The translations under genes and the position numbers were made by a program. From NCBI GenBank assembly GCA_007123015.1, contig SKSL01000106.1:1-5404 (forward strand): a DNA stretch of 5,404 nucleotides. The letters run 5' to 3'. Every line of letters begins with the position of its first letter. Position 1 is the stretch's first letter. Shown in pieces: positions 1-5,404 of this stretch. Source of the DNA: Natronohydrobacter sp. GTDB taxonomy: Bacteria > Pseudomonadota > Alphaproteobacteria > Rhodobacterales > Rhodobacteraceae. The notes beneath the pieces were generated by a model that saw only the letters and a program-made list of their open reading frames with translations, had not been told where the DNA came from and did not search any database.

Positions 1-624
1 GTCAGCATCATGACCTTGCATGGCGCGAAAGGTCTGGAATTCCCGGTGGTCTTTCTGCCCGGATGGGAAGACGGGCTTTTCCCGTCGCAGCGCTCGATGG
101 ATGAAAGCGGACTGAAGGGTCTCGAAGAAGAGCGGCGGCTGGCCTATGTTGGCATCACCCGTGCCGAACAACTCTGCACGATCAGTTTTGCTGCCAACAG
201 GCGGGTTTACGGCCAGTGGCAATCGCAAATGCCATCGCGCTTTGTCGATGAATTGCCCAGCGCGCATGTCGATGTCTTGACCCCGCCGGGGCTGTACGGT
301 GGTGGGATCGCGCCCCCCGAAAGCACGATCGAGACCCGCGCCCAGCGCGCCGATGTCTACAATTCCCCGGGCTGGCGGCGGCTGCAGTCGGCAACTGCCC
401 GCCCGGTAGCGCAGCCAAAGGAAGCACGCAATATGGTGATCGACGGCACGTCCAGCCCGGCTTTCGAAATCGGCGCGCGCGTGTTTCACCGGAAGTTCGG
501 CTACGGGCATGTGGTCTCGGTCGAGGGGGACAAGCTTTTCATCGATTTTGAGAAATCAGGTGCACGCCATATCGTGGCCGGTTTCGTCGTGCCGGCAGCT
601 CAGGCCGATGATGTCCCTTTCTGA
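1..624 (+). CDS. uvrD: UvrD/PcrA-type ATP-dependent DNA helicase, C-terminal part (5' end outside window)
   Basis: This is the last 207 codons of a superfamily 1A 3'-5' DNA helicase; the frame is open from the first base and stops at TGA 622-624. UvrD/PcrA enzymes unwind DNA using ATP in nucleotide excision repair, mismatch repair and at stalled RNA polymerase. Motif V is visible as MTLHGAKGLEF at fragment residues 4-14. It is followed by FPVVFLPGWEDGLFP and motif VI, EEERRLAYVGITRA, at residues 42-55; its Arg54 corresponds to the ATP-contacting arginine of the family. The last ~55 residues contain FEIGARVFHRKFGYG and a short beta-rich stretch, matching the Tudor-like C-terminal domain that binds RNA polymerase in PcrA/UvrD. 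A poorly conserved linker (about residues 85-150) lies between, as is usual. The N-terminal Walker A region is outside the window. Rep is less likely because of the Tudor-type tail. The family is very sure. Confidence 0.95.
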   Translation, partial: VSIMTLHGAKGLEFPVVFLPGWEDGLFPSQRSMDESGLKGLEEERRLAYVGITRAEQLCTISFAANRRVYGQWQSQMPSRFVDELPSAHVDVLTPPGLYGGGIAPPESTIETRAQRADVYNSPGWRRLQSATARPVAQPKEARNMVIDGTSSPAFEIGARVFHRKFGYGHVVSVEGDKLFIDFEKSGARHIVAGFVVPAAQADDVPF

Positions 625-631
625 TCCCTGA

Positions 632-698
632 CGCCTGCCGCATCCGGACGGTGCAGATCCGGGCGTGCCCTGATCCGAGCACTGCACAGCATCAGGCG
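632..698 (+). other. Nested inverted repeats after uvrD, possible weak 3'-end structure
   Basis: Two inverted repeats are nested just after the uvrD stop. The outer pair is CGCCTG (632-637) with CAGGCG (693-698); the inner pair is GTGCAG (651-656) with CTGCAC (682-687). Unpaired bases separate them, and a small GGG/CCC hairpin fits inside. No T run follows, so this is not a classical intrinsic terminator. It might help end or stabilise the uvrD transcript, but six-base pairs in GC-rich DNA can also arise by chance. Confidence 0.3.
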
Positions 699-711
699 CG
701 CATTTCCCCAC

Positions 712-739
712 TTGCGCGATGTGAAAGCTGCGATACGAT
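712..739 (+). promoter_or_regulatory. Candidate promoter for the ybdK-like gene
   Basis: TTGCGC (712-717) and TACGAT (734-739) sit 16 bases apart and resemble the -35 and -10 boxes of a housekeeping sigma factor. Each keeps the most conserved bases (TTG; TA...T). Transcription starting about seven bases past the -10 box would begin at or next to the ATG at 746, giving a leaderless mRNA. This fits the lack of a Shine-Dalgarno sequence there. It is a pattern match only, in a region short enough that chance cannot be excluded. Confidence 0.35.
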
Positions 740-745
740 CACAGA

Positions 746-1879
746 ATGCGCGAGGAAAACCCCGATTACACACTTGGTATCGAAGAAGAGTATCTTCTGG
801 TCGATATCGAGACTGGTGCGCTGACAGATGTGCCCGACGCGCTGATGCGCGATTGCGAAAACGCGCTTGGCGACAAGGTCTCGCCAGAGTTCCTTGCTTG
901 TCAGATCGAAGTGGGCACTGGTGTCTGCGCCAATATTGCCGAAGCACGCACGGACTTGGGCGATCTGCGCCGCGCCATCGCGGCCTGTGCTGCGGAATAT
1001 GGCTTGGCACCGCTGGCAGTGTCCTGCCATCCTTTTGCCGATTGGCACAGCCGCAAACACACCGAGAAAGATCGCTACAATGATCTGGCCCGTGATCTGG
1101 GCGGGGTTGTGCGGCGCATGCTGATTTGTGGCACGCATGTGCATGTCGGCCTGCCGGATGATGAATTGCGCATCGATATCATGCGGCAGATCACCTATTT
1201 CCTGCCGCATCTTCTGGCGCTCTCGACCTCGTCGCCTTTCTGGGGCGGGCAGGATACAGGCTTGAACAGCTACCGCCTGTCGGTGTTTGACAATCTGCCC
1301 CGAACCGGACTGCCGCCCGACTTCATCAGCTATGGCGAATACTGCCGTTCTGTCGATACCATCATTGAAGCAGGTCTGATCGAGGACACGACCAAGATCT
1401 GGTGGGATATCCGCCCTTCGGCCCGGTTTCCGACCCTGGAAGCGCGGATTTGCGATGTGATGCCCATCATGGAACACACGCTGACCATCGCGGCGCTCAC
1501 GCAATCGATTTCGCGCATGCTGGTCGAGCTGCGCCGTCGCAACCAGCGTTGGCGAATCTATGACCGGTTCCTGATCGCCGAGAATCGCTGGCGCGCGCAA
1601 CGCTATGGCCCACGCGAGGGGCTGCTGGATATTGGCAAAGGGGCGCTCGTGCCTGTGCCTGAACTTGTCGCCGAGCTGATCGCGCTTCTCGAAGCCGATG
1701 CCATGGTACTCGGATGCCTGAATGAATTACGCGCCGCGCAAGACATCCTGGCCCTTGGCACCAGCGCCGAGCGCCAGCGCTGGGTCTACCAGCAAGCGCG
1801 CGACGCAGGTGCGGATAATGACGAAGCGCTGCGCGCAGTTGTTGCGGCCCTGCGCGCGGAGTTTCTGGAAGGTTTATAA
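746..1879 (+). CDS. ybdK: YbdK-type carboxylate-amine ligase (glutamate-cysteine ligase family 2)
   Basis: This is a complete 377-residue cytoplasmic enzyme of the GCS2 family, whose E. coli member YbdK has weak gamma-glutamate-cysteine ligase activity. The family couples ATP hydrolysis to joining a carboxylate to an amine; the true substrates are usually unknown. Visible signatures are GIEEEYLLVD (residues 11-20, glutamates expected to bind metal/ATP), QIEVGTGVC (53-61), CGTHVHVGLPD (128-138), SPFWGGQDTGLNSYR (163-177), WWDIRPSARFPTLEARICD (219-237) and NRWRAQRYG (280-288). Length is close to the family norm of about 370. The ATG at 746 is chosen because the conserved core begins seven residues later, an in-frame TGA lies at 722-724, and no other ATG or GTG fits between them. 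No Shine-Dalgarno sequence precedes it. It follows uvrD by 121 bases in the same direction. A role in glutathione synthesis is possible but not shown by context. Family assignment is sure, substrate is not. Confidence 0.93.
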   Translation: MREENPDYTLGIEEEYLLVDIETGALTDVPDALMRDCENALGDKVSPEFLACQIEVGTGVCANIAEARTDLGDLRRAIAACAAEYGLAPLAVSCHPFADWHSRKHTEKDRYNDLARDLGGVVRRMLICGTHVHVGLPDDELRIDIMRQITYFLPHLLALSTSSPFWGGQDTGLNSYRLSVFDNLPRTGLPPDFISYGEYCRSVDTIIEAGLIEDTTKIWWDIRPSARFPTLEARICDVMPIMEHTLTIAALTQSISRMLVELRRRNQRWRIYDRFLIAENRWRAQRYGPREGLLDIGKGALVPVPELVAELIALLEADAMVLGCLNELRAAQDILALGTSAERQRWVYQQARDAGADNDEALRAVVAALRAEFLEGL

Positions 1880-1921
1880 CAGTCATCATTTCCTGAGCAA
1901 AACCTTTCGGTCTTTAATTCT

Positions 1922-2382
1922 GACAAAAAGAGTCGCATTAATTACGAGACTTCAGACCTTCGGAGATGCGCATGCCTTACCCGGAAAACAGGTCCGAACC
2001 ACTCGAAATACGACTTGAGCAAGCATCTGAGAGAATAACCACGCGAGTTCATGATGCACATGATCATCCGGGATCAATCAGCTATACGCTAAAAGACCAT
2101 CCCGACCCACACATATGCGACCCGCTGCGGATCGGTCAAACTGTTCTGGAAACCATGGAATGCGACCTGGCGGGGGAACATGATGCGGGCAACCTGTAAA
2201 TCGAGGCACGCAAATACTGCGACGAGGTTAGCGATTTCGTCACCCGCAGCTTGTTCGACGAGCTGATTGCGGATGAAGAGGGTCATATCGTTTTTCCGCT
2301 GACCCAGATCGCCCTGCATGAACGGATCGGGGCTGAAAAATATGGCCTGCTCAATGCGAAACCCGCAGATCAGGCGGAATGA
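1922..2382 (+). pseudogene. bfr: Bacterioferritin remnant (stop codons, frame change, decayed 5' half)
   Basis: Bacterioferritin is a 24-subunit haem-containing iron-storage protein with a di-iron ferroxidase centre, about 158-161 residues long. From about 2098 the frame ending at TGA 2380-2382 matches the C-terminal ~95 residues of Rhodobacter-type Bfr: DPLRIG (2119-2136), ECDLAGEHDA (2158-2187), FVTRSLFDELIADEEGHI (2236-2289) and KYGLLNAKPADQAE. Equivalents of ferroxidase ligands Glu94 (2176), Glu127 (2275) and His130 (2284) remain. TAA at 2197-2199 interrupts this frame at a position where relatives have Tyr, so one base change (TAC/TAT to TAA) explains it. Upstream, the next frame holds a weak helix-B match, DLSKHLRE, then TAA (2036-2038), then PREFMMH. 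This implies a second stop and a frame change between about 2060 and 2098. The first part (from ~1922) is only tentative and seems shortened by about 18 bases. No ribosome binding site is seen. The C-terminal identity is firm; the 5' boundary is approximate. Confidence 0.85.
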
Positions 2383-2391
2383 GGCCCGATC

Positions 2392-2431
2392 ACCCGCACA
2401 GCAGATGCAGCAGAGCATCTGCTGATGCGGT
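2392..2431. terminator. Hairpin 1 between converging bfr remnant and gltX
   Basis: CAGCAGATGC (2399-2408) and GCATCTGCTG (2415-2424) form a perfect 10-base-pair stem around a six-base loop. After a one-base bulge, ACCCGCA (2392-2398) can pair with TGCGGT (2426-2431), lengthening the stem. It lies 9 bases after the bfr remnant stop and downstream of gltX on the other strand, so it could act as a terminator or 3'-end stabiliser in either direction. No T run follows on either strand, so intrinsic termination is not certain. Confidence 0.55.
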
Positions 2432-2462
2432 GGTAGGGTGCGTGGTGACCACGCACCTTACT
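2432..2462. terminator. Hairpin 2, long palindrome abutting the gltX stop codon
   Basis: GGTGCGTG (2437-2444) and CACGCACC (2450-2457) form a perfect stem around the loop GTGAC. Including G-T wobbles the pairing extends outward to 2432 and 2462, about 13 base pairs in all. It begins on the base after the gltX stop codon (TGA, read on the - strand at 2465-2463). The position suggests a gltX transcript end, perhaps working in both directions. On the + strand the right arm runs into T-rich sequence (TTACTTCACTCTTT); on the - strand no U tract follows. It could also be one copy of a dispersed intergenic palindrome. Confidence 0.6.
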
Positions 2463-3791
2463 TCACTCTTTCGCCCGCACGCGTTGCAAGAGCGGCATCA
2501 GCGCCGCCATATCCGGCCCCTGCGCCTGCCCGGTCAGCGCCAGACGCAACGGCATGAACAAGCCCTTCCCCTTGCGCCCTGTCGCCGCCTTCACTGCCGC
2601 TGTCCATTCCTTCCACGCCTCTGGCCCATAAGGGGGGGGGGGCAAATGGTCCAAAGCTGTCGCGACGAATTCCGCATCTTCCGGCGCGATCACAGGGTCT
2701 GCGCCATCCCGGCACAGCGCCCACCACGCGCCCAGATCATCCAGTTTCCCGATATTCTCGCGCGCCACACCCCAGAATTGTGGTGCCAAGGCCGCAGGGA
2801 CGCCTAAGGCAGCAATCTGATCAGCAACTTCCGAATAGGGCCGCGCTTGCAAATCAGCGCGTGTCAGCGGCCACAGATCCGCTGCATCGAATTTCGTCGG
2901 TGCAGACCCAAAATGCGACAGGTCAAAGCCTTCTGCGATCTCATCAAGGGTCAGATGCAATTCGACGGGCTGGCTTGATCCCAACCGCGCCATCAACGAC
3001 AAGAGCGCTGCAGCGGTCACGCCCTGCGCGCGCAGATCGCGCAGGCTGAGGGTCCCCAGCCGCTTCGAGAGTGCCTCGCCCTGCGCGCCGGTCAGCAGGG
3101 AATGATGCGCAAACTCGGGCGCTGTGCCACCCAGCGCCTGTATGATCTGGATCTGGGTTGCTGTATTGGTGACATGATCCGAGCCGCGCACGATATGCGT
3201 GACCCCCATATCCATGTCATCGACGACCGAGGCCAGCGTATACAGAACCTGCCCATCCGCACGGATCAGCACAGGGTCCGAGACAGATGCGGCATCGATG
3301 GAAAGCGGACCGAGGATCCCGTCCTGCCATTCGATCCGCTCTTGATCGAGCAGAAACCGCCAGTATCCGGCGCGCTCTGCACGCAACTGCGCCTTGGCTG
3401 CCACATCGAGCGCGAGCGCTGCACGATCATAGACTGGCGGCTTGCCCATATTCAGCTGTTTCTTGCGCTTCAGGTCCAGCTCGGTTGGCGACTCGAAACA
3501 TTCATAAAACCGCCCATCCGCGCGCAACTGATCCGCAGCCGCATGGTAGCGTTCCAACCGGGTTGACTGTTGTTCAATCCGGTCCCAGCCCAGCCCCAGC
3601 CAGTCAAGATCCTGCTTGATCCCGTCAATATACTCCTGTTTCGAGCGCTCCTGATCCGTATCATCCAGCCGCAGAATGAACTGCCCGCCCGATTTGCGCG
3701 CGATCAGATAGTTGAACAGCGCAGTCCGCAAATTACCGATATGAAGGTACCCGGTGGGCGAGGGCGCAAAACGGGTGATAATGCCGGACAT
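2463..3791 (-). CDS. gltX: Glutamate--tRNA ligase, short second-type (GltX2-like)
   Basis: This is a complete 442-residue class I aminoacyl-tRNA synthetase that charges tRNA with glutamate in the cytoplasm. The Rossmann catalytic core carries FAPSPTGYLHIGN (residues 8-20, the HIGH motif being HIGN), LRLDDTD (40-46), VVRGSDH-like IVRGSDHVTNT (200-210) and ALSKR (240-244, the KMSKS motif). The C-terminal part is the helical anticodon-binding domain, ending near GRKGKGLFMPLR. At the site where E. coli GluRS binds zinc there is only one cysteine (YECFES), so no zinc is expected. Length and sequence fit the ~441-residue second GluRS of Rhodobacteraceae rather than the ~470-residue type. ATG 3791-3789 is chosen because the core starts three residues later and AAAGGCGG precedes it by eight bases. 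An upstream in-frame ATG at 3833 would add 14 atypical residues without a ribosome binding site. The coding strand contains 11 consecutive C at 2642-2632 (Pro384-Pro387). Confidence 0.96.
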   Translation of the reverse strand: MSGIITRFAPSPTGYLHIGNLRTALFNYLIARKSGGQFILRLDDTDQERSKQEYIDGIKQDLDWLGLGWDRIEQQSTRLERYHAAADQLRADGRFYECFESPTELDLKRKKQLNMGKPPVYDRAALALDVAAKAQLRAERAGYWRFLLDQERIEWQDGILGPLSIDAASVSDPVLIRADGQVLYTLASVVDDMDMGVTHIVRGSDHVTNTATQIQIIQALGGTAPEFAHHSLLTGAQGEALSKRLGTLSLRDLRAQGVTAAALLSLMARLGSSQPVELHLTLDEIAEGFDLSHFGSAPTKFDAADLWPLTRADLQARPYSEVADQIAALGVPAALAPQFWGVARENIGKLDDLGAWWALCRDGADPVIAPEDAEFVATALDHLPPPPYGPEAWKEWTAAVKAATGRKGKGLFMPLRLALTGQAQGPDMAALMPLLQRVRAKE

Positions 3792-3799
3792 GACCTGAG

Positions 3800-3807
3800 C
3801 CGCCTTT
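3800..3807 (-). promoter_or_regulatory. Ribosome binding site deciding the gltX start
   Basis: On the - strand AAAGGCGG lies eight bases before the ATG at 3791. It is an imperfect but well-placed Shine-Dalgarno sequence. The alternative ATG at 3833 has none, which supports the shorter protein. Confidence 0.55.
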
Positions 3808-3867
3808 GTTATGGAACCGCCTCCCTCTTTCATATGGCACGATCTGTTGCAAGTCCTGCCCCATGGG

Positions 3868-3892
3868 CGAAATCCTGCCAGTGGGGATTTTG
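3868..3892. other. Inverted repeat in the gltX/asmA divergent intergenic region
   Basis: CGAAATCC (3868-3875) can pair with GGATTTTG (3885-3892) around a nine-base loop, with one G-T pair. It lies midway in the 177-base gap between the divergent gltX and asmA starts, where an operator or leader structure would be expected. A TCCTGCC repeat (3854-3860 and 3873-3879) overlaps its left side. I could not place convincing -35/-10 boxes for either gene in 3792-3968. A regulatory role is an inference from position only. Confidence 0.25.
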
Positions 3893-3958
3893 CTCAAGAC
3901 ATGAACGCCTTGCAGCGATAGGTTTAGGCCACGCGCCCTGTCTGCCCTGTTCCGCTTC

Positions 3959-3963
3959 GGAGG
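3959..3963 (+). promoter_or_regulatory. Strong ribosome binding site of the AsmA-family gene
   Basis: GGAGG is a full match to the anti-Shine-Dalgarno core and is followed by five A residues, then the ATG at 3969. The spacing is ideal, and this fixes the start of the AsmA-family protein. Confidence 0.85.
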
Positions 3964-3968
3964 AAAAA

Positions 3969-5404
3969 ATGCGTCTGATCAAAGCCCTGATCGCCATGTG
4001 TATCGGTCTTGCCATCCTGATCGGGGCGGCGCTGTTCCTGATCCCGACACAGCGCATTGCCAATCTGGCCGCAGAACAGTTTCAGACCGCAACAGGGCGC
4101 AGCCTGAGCTTTGGCGGTGACGTGAAACCCAGCTTCTACCCTGTGATCGGGGCGACCGCGCAGAATGTCAGCATCGGCAATCCGGACTGGGCCGGGTCTG
4201 GTGCGATGGTCCAAGCAGCCGAGATGGATATCGGCCTGAACCTGGTCGCATTGTTGCGCGGTGATATCGAAGTGCAACGCGTGATCCTGCAAAGCCCGAA
4301 CCTGCATCTGATCCGCGATGCAGAAGGTCGCGCAAACTGGGATTTCACGACCGATCACAGCCACGCGGATGCGGCCACCGATGACACAGCGCCCGCAAGC
4401 GCGCGGCGCGCGCGCAATGTCTCACTGGCCGAGGCGCGGATCATCAACGGCACCATGCGCTTTGACGATACGCCCTCTGGACGCGAGCTGCGCCTGACCG
4501 GGGTCGACGCGACCTTGCGCATGCCTGCGCTGAGCGGCCCGGCGGATCTGCGCGCTACAGGCCAGATGAACGGCCAGCCTTTCGAGGTCACGGCCAATAC
4601 AGATAATGCCGAGGGGTTTCTCTCGGGCGCCGTCACGCAGATCATGCTCGACACCACGGCCGCCGGGGCCAGCATCACTTTTGCAGGCCGTCTGGGGCTG
4701 GAGGATCTTGCGCTCGAAGGCCAGCTGGCCGCGCATGTCCCGGCGCTGCGCCCCTTGCTGCAGCTCGCGGGCGAGGTCGGGGGCGATCTGGACACGGCTT
4801 TCCTGCCGCTGGGCCTGAACGGTCAGGTCACCCGCACCAGTGATGGGCGGCTTTTCGCCCGCGAGGCGCAGTTTCGCGCAGGCGGGATAAGGCTGTCTGG
4901 GGCTGCCGATCTGGTCCCGGGCGAAGCGCGACCACGCCTGACCGGGCAATTCACAGGCGATGTGCTGGACCTGCGCAGCAGCGCTGGTGCGAACGGCGCA
5001 GCAGCTGCGAGCGACACACCCGCTGCAGGCTGGTCGCGCGCCCCCATCGACGCGTCTGGCCTTGGCGCGCTCGATGCGGATATCTCGATCACACTGAATG
5101 GTCTGCGCACGGACCTGACCACGCTGGGGCGCACAAGATTGGGGCTGAGCATTGACCGCGCACGAGCCGTGGCAGAGTTCCGCGAAGTCGCGCTTTTCGG
5201 GGGCCAGCTTGCGGGTGAATTCGTGATGAACAACCGCTCTGGCCTGTCGGTCGGCGGCAATCTGCGATTTAGGGGCATTGAATTACTGCCCCTTCTGACC
5301 GAGATGGCCGAGTTCCAACGCATTCAGGGGCAGGCCAATCTGGATGTGCAATTCCTTGGTGTGGGAAATTCCGTGCATGCGATCATGAACTCGCTGCGCG
5401 GCGA
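3969..5404 (+). CDS. AsmA-family envelope protein, N-terminal part (3' end outside window)
   Basis: An open frame of 478 codons runs from the ATG to the window edge without a stop. Residues 1-30 form a short basic start (MRLIK) and one hydrophobic segment, LIAMCIGLAILIGAALFLI, a typical N-terminal inner-membrane anchor, so the remainder should lie in the periplasm. The AsmA N-terminal pattern follows: a GRSLSFGGDVKPSFYPVIG-type segment, then NPDWAGSGAMVQAAEMDIGL, then LLRGDIEVQRVILQSPNLHL and EGRANWDF. The last visible part, LDVQFLGVG followed by HAIMNSLRG, is the start of the conserved AsmA C-terminal domain. AsmA-like proteins belong to the bridge-like family linked to outer-membrane assembly and phospholipid transport between membranes. 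Members are usually 600 residues or more, so perhaps a fifth or more is missing here. It is divergent from gltX, with 177 bases between the starts. Family is confident; the exact cargo cannot be told. Confidence 0.9.
   Translation, partial: MRLIKALIAMCIGLAILIGAALFLIPTQRIANLAAEQFQTATGRSLSFGGDVKPSFYPVIGATAQNVSIGNPDWAGSGAMVQAAEMDIGLNLVALLRGDIEVQRVILQSPNLHLIRDAEGRANWDFTTDHSHADAATDDTAPASARRARNVSLAEARIINGTMRFDDTPSGRELRLTGVDATLRMPALSGPADLRATGQMNGQPFEVTANTDNAEGFLSGAVTQIMLDTTAAGASITFAGRLGLEDLALEGQLAAHVPALRPLLQLAGEVGGDLDTAFLPLGLNGQVTRTSDGRLFAREAQFRAGGIRLSGAADLVPGEARPRLTGQFTGDVLDLRSSAGANGAAAASDTPAAGWSRAPIDASGLGALDADISITLNGLRTDLTTLGRTRLGLSIDRARAVAEFREVALFGGQLAGEFVMNNRSGLSVGGNLRFRGIELLPLLTEMAEFQRIQGQANLDVQFLGVGNSVHAIMNSLRG

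Noticed and set aside
692..1600. A 302-codon open frame on the - strand opposite the ybdK-like gene
   Set aside because: The + strand gene there has clear family motifs from end to end. The antisense frame has no recognisable domain and low-complexity charged composition, as expected from GC-rich codon bias.
1966..2199. A 77-codon open frame beginning at ATG 1966 that could be called a small hypothetical gene
   Set aside because: Its second half is the bacterioferritin C-terminal frame, which continues past the TAA to 2382. It has no ribosome binding site and is better read as part of the pseudogene.
2379..3566. Several + strand open frames of 89-154 codons opposite gltX
   Set aside because: gltX on the - strand is unmistakable. 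The opposite frames are rich in Arg, His and Pro, match no family I recognise, and one runs through the G homopolymer.
3792..3833. A 14-residue N-terminal extension of GltX starting at ATG 3833
   Set aside because: The added residues are not typical of GluRS, there is no ribosome binding site before that ATG, and one is present before the ATG at 3791.
4397..4416. Alternating GC run (GCGCGGCGCGCGCG) as a possible Z-DNA or regulatory site
   Set aside because: It lies inside coding sequence and encodes an Ala/Arg-rich stretch in a variable linker. GC-rich codon use explains it.
4355..5323. Minus-strand open frames of 146-175 codons opposite the AsmA-family gene
   Set aside because: They are Ser/Arg/Ala-rich antisense shadows of a + strand gene that has a perfect ribosome binding site and AsmA-family sequence.
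1..5404. A new defence, mobile or biosynthetic system
   Set aside because: All large frames belong to well-known housekeeping or envelope families. There are no direct repeat arrays, transposase or integrase genes, or clustered unknown genes to support such a claim.

Overview
The window looks like ordinary chromosomal DNA from an alphaproteobacterium, most likely Rhodobacteraceae (Roseobacter/Rhodobacter group). This rests on the GC-rich codon use (many GCG, CTG and GCC codons), on a 442-residue GltX of the second type common in that family, and on a decayed bacterioferritin whose C-terminus closely resembles Rhodobacter-type Bfr as I recall it. No database search was possible, so the taxonomy is an inference.

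Layout from left to right. (1) Positions 1-624, + strand: the last 207 codons of a UvrD/PcrA-type DNA helicase, with motifs V and VI and the C-terminal Tudor-like domain. (2) 746-1879, +: a complete 377-residue YbdK-type carboxylate-amine ligase (glutamate-cysteine ligase family 2), apparently read from a leaderless or nearly leaderless start. (3) About 1922-2382, +: a broken bacterioferritin gene. Its C-terminal 95 codons are obvious but carry an in-frame TAA, and the N-terminal half survives only as faint traces in another frame. (4) 2392-2462: two adjacent strong hairpins between the converging bfr remnant and gltX. (5) 2463-3791, - strand: a complete glutamyl-tRNA synthetase, with an 11-base C tract (G on the + strand) inside its coding sequence. 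(6) 3792-3968: a divergent intergenic region. (7) 3969 to the window end, +: the first 478 codons of an AsmA-family protein with a strong ribosome binding site, cut by the window edge.

The genes do not form one pathway. They cover DNA repair (UvrD), possible gamma-glutamyl or carboxylate-amine ligation (YbdK), lost iron storage (bfr), translation (GltX) and envelope biogenesis (AsmA). Only short gaps separate uvrD, ybdK and the bfr remnant, which share a direction. gltX is convergent with them and divergent from asmA.

I found no CRISPR array, tRNA or rRNA gene, transposase, phage gene or toxin-antitoxin pair, and nothing that amounts to a new biological system. The points worth checking are the bfr pseudogene, the homopolymer in gltX, the paired hairpins, and the leader-lacking start of the ybdK-like gene.
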